A DNA stretch of 64,000 nucleotides from Perilla frutescens (taxonomy: Eukaryota > Streptophyta > Magnoliopsida > Lamiales > Lamiaceae): positions 31,438,501 through 31,502,500 of the forward strand of contig BRKX01000009.1 in assembly GCA_026008535.1 (NCBI GenBank), read 5' to 3'. The notes under the pieces are model-generated. The model did no database searches and had not been told where the DNA came from. It saw only the letters and a program-made list of their open reading frames with translations. The position numbers and the translations under genes are program-made. Positions 12,150 to 22,374 of the stretch are shown in pieces (position 1 is the first letter of the stretch; every line of letters starts with the position of its first letter).

Positions 12150-13145
12150 ATTGAGAATGAAGTTGGGTGAGGAGGATAGATAACTATCGTGTGGGGAGAT
12201 TCTATAATGCATGTGCGGTACTACATTCTACTGCGTAGATCACAATACATCATCAGAGTGTTTTATTTAAAAAAAAAAAAGATTTATCATGTATTGTGAT
12301 CTCTATGGGATGATGTAATACTCTACATCGGATGTAGAATTTCATGTCTCTTGAAGTTGGGTGAGGAGGATAGATAACTCTCGTCTAGGGGGATTCTATA
12401 ATGCATGAACGATACTACATTGCACTGCGTAGATCACAATACATCAGCAGAGTGTTTTTTATTTAAAAAAAATAAGAAAGATTATCATGTATTGTGATTT
12501 CTACTCCCTTGAAGTTGGGTGAGGATGATAGATAACTCTCGTCTAGGGGGATTCTATAATGCATGAGCGATACAGTACATCAGTAGTGTTTTATTTAAAA
12601 GGGTTAATTGTCTTAAAATACACAAACTTTGGGGTGTTTTTGATTTTTCACATGTTTTAAAAAACGTAGTTTTAATAACATGAACTTAACATTTGTTTGG
12701 TTTTTCACATAATTTGCAATTTCGGACACTCTAATAAGATCAAAATGATCAAATATTAGTGTATTTTAAGATAATTTGGTGTCCATATAGATGTATACGT
12801 GGAAATCTCCGACAATCAAGTTATTTCCATTGATTGAAAGTTGAAAATCATGTGAAAGTGTTAAGTTCATGTTATTAAAATTATATTTTTTAAAACATGT
12901 GAAAAAGATGTAATACTCTACATCGAATGTAAAATTTCATGTCTCTTGAAGTTGGGTGAGGAGGATAGATAACTCTCGTCTAGGGGGGTTCTATAATGCA
13001 TGAGCGATACTACATTGCACTGTGTAGATCATAATACATCAGTAGAGTGTTTTATTTATTTATATTTTTAAAAAAGATCACCATGTATTGTGATCTCTAC
13101 AGGATGATGTAATACTCTACATCGGATATATAATTTCATGTCTCC
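12150..13145. repeat. Tandem array of ~195-bp hairpin units
   Basis: Four units start at about 12158, 12354, 12512 and 12943, each opening with GAAGTTGGGTGAGGA.GATAG and continuing TCTATAATGCATGA.CGATAC. Units a, b and d then carry an inverted pair, GATC(A)CAATACATCA...ATGTATTGTGATC, separated by TTTATTTAAAA, so each could fold into a hairpin. All full units end GATGTAATACTCTACATCG..T. Unit c is split by a 311-bp insertion in its A-run. No coding capacity. Confidence 0.8.
12598..12908. mobile_element. Small insertion (~311 bp) with internal inverted repeats, MITE-like
   Basis: The segment GGGTTAATTGTCTTAAAATACAC... to ...AAAACATGTGAAAAA interrupts hairpin unit c. It holds inverted pairs CACATGTTTTAAAAAA (about 12647) with TTTTTTAAAACATGTG (about 12888), and CTTAAAATACAC (about 12612) with GTGTATTTTAAG (about 12760). 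The outer ends are not clean inverted repeats and the A-rich target hides any target duplication. Confidence 0.55.
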
Positions 13146-13640
13146 TCCATGTAACTAGTGATCTTATGTGGCAAGGATTGTATACCGTTCGTAGAATTGG
13201 CCGTCACACTTATACATCAAGGTATCGTTTGTTTATGGAATAAACCAGAGATATATTCCCACCAAGATAATTTGGGTAAGCCATTTTTCGCAGATGAAGT
13301 ATAAATGTCATTGTTTTGGATGAGTTGGCATCTGACTCATAAACCGGACTTTATTCAATAAGACTAAACTTCAACGTTACCTAAAGCAAATTATCATGTG
13401 GTATTTATTGCCATTTAATATGCAAATTAGCTAAAATTTGCACCTAATTTTTTAATCATGAGTCATGACCATCTTTTAAAAAATCAGTCAAATTAATAAC
13501 ATTAACGAAATGTTTTTGGAATATATGTGTGTGTCTGTGTGTGTGTGTGGAAGGTTTAATCTTGCAGCTAAGGCCCGGTGCGCTTCACCTTGGATGTCCG
13601 CCACGTGGCTCGTCTTTTTTCTGAACATTAACGAGGTCCA
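13146..13640. other. Non-coding spacer with a GT microsatellite
   Basis: No gene seen. A (GT)n run with one CT interruption lies at 13526-13549. The rest is unremarkable AT-rich sequence. Confidence 0.6.
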
Positions 13641-13797
13641 GGAAAATTCTATGCCGCATCACCCATGTGCCATAATAGATTTAATGTGATATTTTCATGT
13701 ATCACAATAGATCTATTGTGACACATGAAAGTGTCACATTAAGTCTATTGTAGCACATGACACACTACGACCTCATGCGTCATACAATTTTTCCAAG
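13641..13797. mobile_element. MITE-like palindromic element (~157 bp)
   Basis: The ends GGAAAATTCTATGCCGCAT and ATGCGTCATACAATTTTTCC are imperfect inverted copies. The interior folds back through CATGTGCCATAATAGATTTA and TAAGTCTATTGTAGCACATG to a perfect 18-bp palindrome, CACAATAGATCTATTGTG, at 13703-13720. The outer ends resemble the terminal inverted repeat of the larger element starting 44 bp downstream, suggesting a shared family. Confidence 0.65.
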
Positions 13798-14139
13798 ACC
13801 CAAGTGTTTAGGTCCCACATTGCATATCGGTTCGCTATAGTGGGAAAATTATGCGGTGCCCTATAGGGCACTACCCTAGTGGCCTTAAGATCGTGACATG
13901 TGTTATTTACTTTAAAAAAATAATTTTACATAAAAGTAAATTTTACTAACCATAGTTAGTTATTTTTGACATTTTCCTATTGTACTTTTTGACCTCTAGT
14001 GTAAAATAGTAAATGCAACATTAATAAAAGGTAAAGTAAAAGTAACATAGTTTCATAATAGAAGAATTGTATTCTACCCTTATTCAAACCTCACTTGTCA
14101 ATAATATAAAATAATAGTTTGATATTACATGAACTACAC

Positions 14140-17100
14140 TCATCCCTCACTTTAACCTTGCTCTACTAATTATGCATTATTGGACTTCAAAATAATTCGC
14201 TAATTACATATAATACATCAAGTTAGATGATTAATTACCTAACTAATTCTTAATTATAAATATTATATCCTCAATTTTTTTTAGTTTATTTTAAATCAAA
14301 ATAAAAATATTGGAAGAATGGTTAAGTGATGGTAGATCAAGGTTAAAGTAACATGATTAATACATATGCTCAATTTTTAGTTTATTTGAAATTGAAATAT
14401 AATATTGGAAGAATTGTTAAGTGTTGGTAGAGTAAAGTGGAAATGAAGGGTTAGTGCATTTAGTATAATACATAATAATTTTTATTTTTATTTTGCATTA
14501 TTGAGATTCAAAAAATAATATATCAAGACAAATGATTAATACATATCCTAAATTCTCGTTTGTAATATGTGAAGAATTAGTAAATATTGATGGAGCAAGG
14601 TGGAAGTGAGAGGTGAGTGCAATTAGTGTAGTACCCAACTAATTTTTTGCATTATTGGGCTTCAAAATAATTAACTCACTAAATACGTATAATACATCAT
14701 CAAGTCACATGAATATATAATAACTTAATTAATTCATAATTATAAATTTAGATTTTTTATCTCAATAGTTGTAACATGGAGTATGAATAAACTGAAGTCT
14801 AATTAGTCATAGAATTTGTAGTGTATCTAATTCATAATTGAAAATTAGAAAAAAATGTATAAAACAAATTGAAAACCAAATATTCATATATATAGATATG
14901 TAAATATGTTTATCCTCAACTACTTGTTTATTCTAAATTAAAATAAAAAATATTGAAAACACGGTTAGGTATTGTTAGAACAAGGTTCAAGTGAGGGTTG
15001 AGCGCAGTCCGTGTATATCGAACTATTACTTTGCATTATTGGGGATTCAAAATAATTCAGTAACTACGTATAATATATCAATTCAAAGGATTAATCACTA
15101 AACTAAATCGTAATATAAATATTTATATCCTATATATTTTTTTGTTTATTTTAAATCAAAATAAAAATATCGGAAGAATAATTAAATGTTAGTAGAGTAA
15201 GGTGGAAGTGAGGAGTTAGTGCATTAAGTATGATACCGAATTTTTTTTTTTTTTTTGAATTATTATGATTCAAAATAATTTCAAATTGCGTATAATACAT
15301 TAGGAAAAAGAATTAATACATATCTTAAATCTCTTGAATTATTGCGGCTTGAAAATAATTCAATAACTTTGTATAATACTTGAAGTCGGGGGATTGATCA
15401 CTTAACTAACTTTTAATTATAAATATTCATATGGTCAATTTATATTTTTATTTTAATTGAACATAAACTATTAGAAGAATGGTTAATTGTTGCAGAGTAA
15501 AATGGAAGTGTGGGGTTAATGCAATTAGTATGATACTGAATATTTTTTTGTTAATTTTTTTGCATTACCGGATTCAAAATAATTAGATAACTATGTGAAA
15601 TACATCAAGAAAAAGAATGAATACATATCCTAAATTTCTTGTTCAAAATATCAGATGTATTATTAAGTATTAGTAGAGTGGAAATGGGGGGTGAGTTTAG
15701 TTAATGTAATACCGAACCATTTTTTGCATTATTTGACTTCAAAATAATTCGCTAAAATGTATAATAACTTAATTAATTCATAACTGTAAATTTAGATTTT
15801 TATCTCGAAAACTGTAATATGACGTATGAGTAAACTAAATTATAATCAGTCGTAGCATTTGTAGTGTATCTAATTCATAACTAAAATCTAAGAAAAATAA
15901 TAATATATAATTAAATTGGAAATATGTATATTCTCAATTATTAGATTTTTCTAAATAAAAATAAAAATATTAGAAACATGGTTAAGTAATGTTAGAACAA
16001 GGTTCAAGTAAGGGTTGAATGCAGTTTGTGTATATCGAACTATTACTTTGAATTATTGCGACTTCAAAATAATTCAATAATTAATTTTTAATTATAAATA
16101 TTCATATAGTCAATTTATATTTTTATTTTAATTCAAAATAAAAATATTAGAGGAATGGTTAAGTGTTGTAGAGCAACGTGAAGGTGAGGGGTTAGTGTAG
16201 TTAGTATAATAACGAACAACTTTATTTTTTCTTACTGGATTTAAAATAATTAACTAATTATGTGTAACACATCAATAGATATATATATATATATATCCTA
16301 AATTTCTTGTTTATACTTTCGGATGAATTATTAAGTGTTGGTAGAGCAACGTAGAAGTGAGGGGTAAGTTTAGTTAATGTAGTATCGAATTATTTTGAAG
16401 TCAATTTTAGCATTATTTGACTTCAAAATAATTCACTAAATACGTATAATACATCAACTCACATGAATAATAACTTAACTAATTCATAATTATAAATTTG
16501 GACTTTTTTATCTAGAAAATTGTAACATGAAATATGAATAAACTAAATTATAAGCAATCATAGGATTTGTTGTGTATCTAATTCATAATTAAAATCTAGA
16601 AAAAAAAATTAATATATAAAACAAATTGGAAATATGTATAAATATGTATATTCTCAATTATTAGTTTTTCTAAATAAAAATAAAAATATTGAAAACTTGG
16701 TTAAGTGTTGTTTAAATAAAGTTCAAGTGAGGGTTGAAGGCAATCGTGTATATCCAACTATTACTTTGAATTATTGCGACTTCAAATAATTCAATAACTA
16801 CATATGATACATGAAGTCATGGATTTATCACTTAACTAATTTTTGATTATAAATATTCATATAGTTAATTTATATTTTTATTTTAATTAAAAATAAAAGG
16901 TTATAGCAAGGTGGAAGTGAGGGGTTAGTGCAGTTAATATAATACCGAACATTTTTTATTTTATTTTTTTGCATTATTGGATTCAAAATAATTAATTAAC
17001 TATGTGTAATACATCAAATAAAGAATACACATCATAAATTTATTGTTTATAATATCGGATTAATTATTACGTGTTGGTAGAGCAAGATAGAAGTGAGAGT

Positions 17101-17896
17101 TGAGTTTAGTTAATGTAGTACCAAACTATTATTTGCATTATTTGACTTCAAGATAATTCGCTATATTGGAAGAATTGTTAAGTACTGGTAGAGCAAATTA
17201 GAAAAGTAAATATTAATATATAGATATGTATATCCTTAATTTTTTTTTATATGAAAATTAAAAATATTGGAAACATCATTAAGTGTTGGTAGAACAAGGT
17301 TGAAATGAGGGTTTGGTGCAGTTCGTGTATTATTAGGCTTTAAATTAATTCAATTACTACGTATAATATATCTAGTCAGATGATTATCATCAATGTTTAT
17401 ATCCTCAATTGTTTATTTATTTTAAATCAAAAGAAAAATGTAGGAAGAATGATTATTGGTAGAGCAAGGTTGAGGTGAGGGTTGATTGCATTTCTTGTAA
17501 TATAAATATACTATTTTCATTATTGTGTTTCAAAATAATTAACTAACTACGTATGTTACAACAATTCACATATTAATACATATCCTCATTTTCTTGTTTA
17601 TTTTAAACTGAGATGAAAAATATTAGAAGAATTGTTAAGTACTGGTAGAGCAAATTGAAAAAGTAAATATTAATCACCGTAATAATTGTTAATATAAATA
17701 TTTATATTCTCAATTTACTATTTATTTTAAATCAAAATAAAAATATTGGAAGAATGTTTATTGGTAATTTTTATTTCGAAAATTGCAAGATGAAGAACGG
17801 ATAAATTTAAACTCCAGCGATTAATATGATTAGTTGTGTATGTAATTTGTAATTAAAATATGTGATAAAAATGAATATATAAAAAAATTGGAAAAC

Positions 17897-17938
<42 letters not shown>

Positions 17939-18030
17939 TGTATATCCTCAATTGTTTGTTTATTTTTAATTGAATTATGAAAAATATTGGAAGAATGGTT
18001 AAGTGAGGTTGAGTGAGGATAGAGTACACT
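14140..18030. repeat. AT-rich tandem array with higher-order organisation
   Basis: A loose monomer recurs about 17 times. Each has TTGCATTATT-G-TTCAAAATAATT, ACGTATAATACATCAA, TTTATTTTAAAT..AAATAAAAATATTGGAAGAAT and GTTAAGTGTTGGTAGAGCAAGGT-GAAGTGAGGGTT. Three monomer types can be told apart by what follows the GAGGGTT word. Type A (GCAGTCCGTGTATATCGAAC-like) is at about 14952, 15968 and 16688. Type C is at about 15170, 15472, 16149 and 16900. Type B (TTTAGTTAATGTAGTACCGAA) is at about 15653, 16320 and 17060. The A-C-B trio repeats at 720-750 bp. At 14135-14170 the same word lies in inverted orientation. Confidence 0.75.
17900..17934. repeat. (TA)n microsatellite
   Basis: About 17 TA dinucleotides in a row inside the tandem array. 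Confidence 0.97.
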
Positions 18031-18299
18031 TCTTAATATTGCATTTAATATTGTACACTAAAAATCAAGAGAAGGCATTCGGTGCATCATGCCTATTTTA
18101 GACGGCTTTTTTTTTTTGTGGCCGGTTTTTTCTCCTTTTTTTTCCCATTTTCTGGCAGTATTTTGTACGCCTTTTCTTCTTTTTTTTATCAATTTTATTT
18201 GTTCCCCAAAAATATATACCCTAAAAAAATATTAGTGAACCGTAAAATTAAAATAAATTAATTTAATTTATTTGAAATGAGTATTAAATAGAATTAATA

Positions 18300-18560
18300 A
18301 ATCCTAAAAAATACAAAATAAACCTCTAAAAACACCCCCAAAAAACCCTAAAAAACACAAAATAAACCCCTAAAAACACCCCCAAAAAACCCTAAAAAAC
18401 ACAAAATAAACCCCTAAAAATACCCCCCAAAAAAACCCTAAAAAACACAAAATAAACCCCTAACCCCCCCCCCCCCCCAAAAAAAAAATCATAAGAAACA
18501 CAAAATAAACCCCTAAAAACACCCCCCAAAAAACTCTAAAAAACACAAAATATATACTAA
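18300..18560. repeat. 44-bp minisatellite containing CCCTAAA words
   Basis: About five copies of a unit reading AACACCCCCAAAAAACCCTA then AAAAACACAAAATAAACCCCT, with variation in the C- and A-runs (a run of about 14 C near 18460). CCCTAAA resembles the plant telomere repeat but the spacing and other words do not, so it is not a telomeric array. Confidence 0.8.
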
Positions 18561-19206
18561 AAACCCCCTAAAAAAACTAAAAAAGCCCCCCTAAAAACCA
18601 TGAACCCTAAAAAAAAACCCTAAACAACATGAACCCTTTAAAAAACCATAAACACTAAAAAAACTATAAACTACTAAACTCTAAACATTAATTCAAATGG
18701 AAAAAATCATAATTTGAACTAAATAAAAAAGTATAAAATAACTAGCAGACCCTTACTTTTTAATGATACAGATGATATTTTTTGAATTTTTGGTGATACT
18801 TTTTAGTGAGATTGCTGATACTGATTTAACCATTTTTTTCTACTTTTTTGCGGGTTGACCAGGGTCAAAGCGCGGGTTTGACCCGACCCATCTTAAATAA
18901 CACTATTTACAACAGGTGCATGGAAGTGTTTGCCAAAAATCAAAATAGTAAATGATTAAAAATGTTGACCCAAAGTGTAGACAGTTTAAGGTTGAAGTTT
19001 AGTGAGTGCATGGTTGTGGTGACTTTGGTTCATTTGGGTAACAACTTTTTTGTCTCTGTAAAATATTTTTGTCCGTTAGTAAGAAATAATTAACTATGAT
19101 TTGAGAATTTTATCTTTGAGTTAAATATTTATTTTTTATGCAAATGCCACATGTCATGATCTCAAAGTATACGGGGAATGCCCTACTGGGCACCGTAGAA
19201 TTTCCC

Positions 19207-19893
19207 GCTACAGTGACCTCCCCAATCTTTCGTTACCTCCCAAATCTTTCGTTAATGGCGTGTGGATGTACCATCAGTCTGCTGCTGCATGGCAATCAAT
19301 ATTTATGATCCCACTGGCTTCGGCTAGCAAGTTCGACGACGAAGAATCCGGCACATTTAGCTGCCAACTAGTCGGAAAATATTATTTCAAGGCGGAAGGT
19401 TAATTTTTATGATCTGTATTTTATCGTCTTTTAAATTATGCAAGGTGCTGTGATTTATTGGAGCTGATTTCATAATTATGTACACCATGAAATAATTTGT
19501 AATATGTGATGTAACTTAGACCAGTAAGTATTAAGTTATTTAAATAGAAGTGATTCCAAATTTTTTAACAAATGTTCAATTTTGTTTAAAATAATTAGAT
19601 CATATTATATTTTATATATTATAAAATTTTCAGATCATATTTTAAAAATTAAAAATTAGTGGCAGGTTAATTTGCAATTTATAATACTGCTTGGTATACC
19701 CACTTATCTATGTAACAATTTGACATGTTTTTTTTTTTTTAAGAAATCTTATTTTTTGTATAAATTGAGTAGATTAAATTTTAATTTATATTTTTTAAAT
19801 TTTAAACTTTTTAGCAGGTTGATATACAATTTCTAATGCCGCTATATGCAGATATAATATTTTAACCTTTTTTTTCCTAATGGGGTTATATTA
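19207..19893. other. Sequence between the TIR element and copia A; one short open stretch
   Basis: The plus strand is open for about 69 codons, from the end of the TIR element to a stop near 19400, including GVWMYHQSAAAWQS and FDDEESGTFSCQLVGKYY. A GAAG/GTTAAT at its end could be a donor site. I do not recognise the peptide and there is no upstream start, so it could be an exon fragment or chance. The rest to 19893 is AT-rich with no gene. Confidence 0.35.
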
Positions 19894-20625
19894 TGTTGGA
19901 AAATTGGATTTAATAAATTGAGCCGTGACTCATTTTATCCGATTTTTGGTGATCAGGTTATTTAATTTTGGAGGAATTAAATAGCGTACGATTGATCTAG
20001 GTTTGTAGTAGATAATCGTAGTATTTTTATTTTCTTAAATTCGATTTTCAGTGAGTGAGAAATAAATGGTTGAAGTCGGTCACACGATTGAGCATTTATG
20101 GTGTGTGGGATAATGCGTTTAAAGTACATTTAATTATCCCACGTTATTTCTTAACTTAGTTAAGAGGTGTATTTAAATGTATTAACACTTAAGTATAATA
20201 ACTAAGTGCACAAGGATATGGGCCGTGAGCCCACACGCCCCCGCCCGTGCCCGTGAGCGGCTTGGCTCAGCTCGTCCTCGGACTAAAAGCTCCCAGTTCT
20301 CGATGTTAGCTAGTTTGTCGGAGCCTTTCCAGATTTGTGGTGCTACTGCCGGAAGGACGAAACCATTTCATCTTTGAGAGACAATCCGCCTAGCACTAGC
20401 CAGGGGTGTATTTGTCTTGCGGAGAGAGGTCCCCTCGACTCGGGTTGCCGGAATCTGCTTCAAGTTCCAGTTCGTCTAAATTATTTCATTTCAGTTTATT
20501 GTACTCTTGTACTCGTTTCTTGTTTCTACCTCTTTCCTGTTCTATGTACTTCAGATTGTAACGAATTACACGCAAGACAAGTGTTCTATTGTACTTCAGA
20601 TTGTAACGAATTACACGCAAGACAA
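19894..20625 (+). repeat. 5' LTR of element A, with an internal deletion of ~594 bp
   Basis: It matches the 3' LTR from TGTTGGAAAATTGGATTTAA to the GC-rich CAGCTCGTCCTCGGAC (ends about 20282). It then jumps to the equivalent of 44898 (AAAGCTCCCAGTTCTCGATG) and continues to about 20570. The missing part holds the TATA box seen in the 3' LTR. A 45-bp stretch (CTTCAGATTGTAACGAATTA plus CACGCAAGACAA) is duplicated in tandem at 20549-20625. The true LTR end lies within or near this duplication. Confidence 0.7.
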
Positions 20626-20654
20626 ATATCAACTAAACAATTACCTTTCCCGGA

Positions 20655-21197
20655 ATGGCGACTTCATCGACTCCCGTTGTACCCATGAGAACCATTCCCC
20701 ATGGCCAAGCTGAGAAGTCGGAGAAGTTCTCCGGTTTGGACTTTAAGAAGTGACAACAAAAGATGCTATTCTACCTGACCACCTTGGGAGTTGCAAGCTA
20801 CATCAAAGAAGATATTCCAGTGATCGCTGAAAACGAGCCAGACGTCAACAAACGGACGACGTATGATCAATGGATCAATGGAGATTTCTTTTGTAAAACT
20901 TATGTTTTGAATGGTTTAGTAGATAGTTTATATTCTGTATACAGAAATGTAACTTGTGCTAAGGAACTGTCGGAAGCACTAGAAAAGAAGTACAAAACGG
21001 AGGATGCAGGAACTAAAAAGTTCGTGGTGGCAGAGTTCCTCCATTACAAGATGGTGGACACCCGGTCAGTGATAGATCAAGTGCAACAACTTCAGCTTAT
21101 TGTGCACGATGTTCATACTGAAGGGATGGTCCTTCCCGACTCTTTCACTTTTGCTACAGTGATTGAGAAGTTGCCACCATGTTGGAAAGACTTCATC
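20655..21197 (+). pseudogene. Copia gag (N-terminal part) of element A
   Basis: The ATG at 20655 begins MATSSTPVVPMRTIPHGQ. A TGA at 20751 stands where this gag family has tryptophan (GLDFKK-stop-QQKMLFYLTTL). The frame then continues for about 145 codons through LEKKYKTEDAGTKKFVVAEF and VIEKLPPCWKDFI, the UBN2-type copia gag domain. The normal continuation is cut at about 21196, where Athila-like LTR sequence begins. The nucleocapsid zinc knuckle and everything downstream are absent. Confidence 0.88.
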
Positions 21198-22361
21198 TAA
21201 GGTTTCGATTTCATTAACTTTCCTACATAATCAAATCACAACTTAAATGTTCATCATGACTCAAGTTCGATTAGGACAATCACTAGAATAAATTAAGCCT
21301 TCTCTCGAAGTGAATAATTCGTGGATTACAATCTATAATTAGCGTTTTCGTTCAATTACTAAATTGCAACTCCTAAAAGCTCTACAGATTCAACATCCTC
21401 ACTCTTAATCTCAATTCTCTCGAATTGATAGATTAAAAATGTTAATTACTCCTTAAGCTTGCATAGAAACTCATCTCTCGAATTATGAATCTAAGCACAT
21501 ATATCATCCAATTAATGGCCAGTTAATCAGAAGCATTAAACACATGAGTAATTAAAATAAAACAGGGTCTGAACATTAAAGAAGCAAATCAATCGTGCAT
21601 GAGAGTTAACTACTCTCTAACCCTAGAATCCGAATGTTTTAGCTACTCATCATCAAATAAATAACTAAACATATTCCGGAAAATAATATAGTTCAAAGAA
21701 AATAAAATCTGAAATAAAACCAGTGAAGAAATCTCGTCTTCAATCTTCAATGAATTATGTGTCTCCGTTCTTCGCCTTCTTTGCTCTTATTCCAATTGCT
21801 CTCTCTCTTTCTTAGGGTGAAAACTTGTTCAAAATTCATCCAACATCGAGCTTTTTATAGCCGAGAAGAATCCTGACTTGAATAGGAAACATCTTGGACG
21901 GAACAAAGTAAGTTTTGGGCTACCCGCACTGAGACATGGTAGCACCTACACGGATCACTAAGGCACGGCCGTGCCACCTTCAATGGTGCTGAAACACACC
22001 TTGACCACGAACGGCCGTGCCTTGATGAACCACTAAGGCATGGCCCGTGCTAACTTCTCTGGACGTTTTTTTAACACTTTATGCACGGTTTGGCATGACC
22101 TTGCTACCTTGGTTCACCAAGGCACGACTGTGCTATCCTCCCAGAAGCCTCATTTGGTCTTTTTCTCAACACATTGATCCTCTACTTCATCTTAGGCCTC
22201 TAATTCTTCACTTTTTAGCACCAAAACATCATAAACTCGACAAACTCAAGGAAATAGGACATTAGTTACAACTCAATAACTAAACACCCTAATTTACAGG
22301 ATTTACTACTAATAATGCATCAATAAACGACTATAAATCCATGTAAAACATGAGTTCATCA
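21196..22361 (-). repeat. 3' LTR of the Athila-like element, truncated
   Basis: Collinear with 26699-27842, from TTCATTAACTTTCCTAC to CATGAGTTCATCA. It contains several near-palindromic GGCACGGCCGTGCC words (21960-22110). The U5 end seen in the other LTR (TGATTGACTATTT...) is missing. Confidence 0.9.
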
Positions 22362-22374
22362 ACCCCCCAAATTT
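22362..22374 (-). other. Polypurine tract of the Athila-like element
   Basis: The minus strand reads AAATTTGGGGGGTT directly before the LTR start TGATGAACTCATG. Confidence 0.85.

Larger units (their letters stand above)
13842..19206. mobile_element. Large non-coding element with imperfect terminal inverted repeats (5365 bp)
   Basis: The left end (13842-13906) GGGAAAATTATGCGGTGCCC..TAGGGCA...ATCGTGACATGTG matches in inverted orientation the right end (19142-19206) CACATGTCATGATCT...TGCCC.ACTGGGCACCGTAGAATTTCCC. Just outside, GCTATAGT (13834-13841) and GCTACAGT (19207-19214) could be an 8-bp target duplication with one mismatch, but the same bases can also be read as continued inverted repeat, so class (hAT, Mutator or CACTA) is undecided. 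The interior encodes no transposase that I can find and consists of tandem arrays. Confidence 0.55.

Noticed and set aside
13834..13841. Definite 8-bp hAT target duplication
   Set aside because: GCTATAGT and GCTACAGT differ at one base and can equally be part of the inverted repeat, so the superfamily is left open.
18300..18560. Interstitial telomere array
   Set aside because: The CCCTAAA words are embedded in a 44-bp unit and are not arrayed head to tail.
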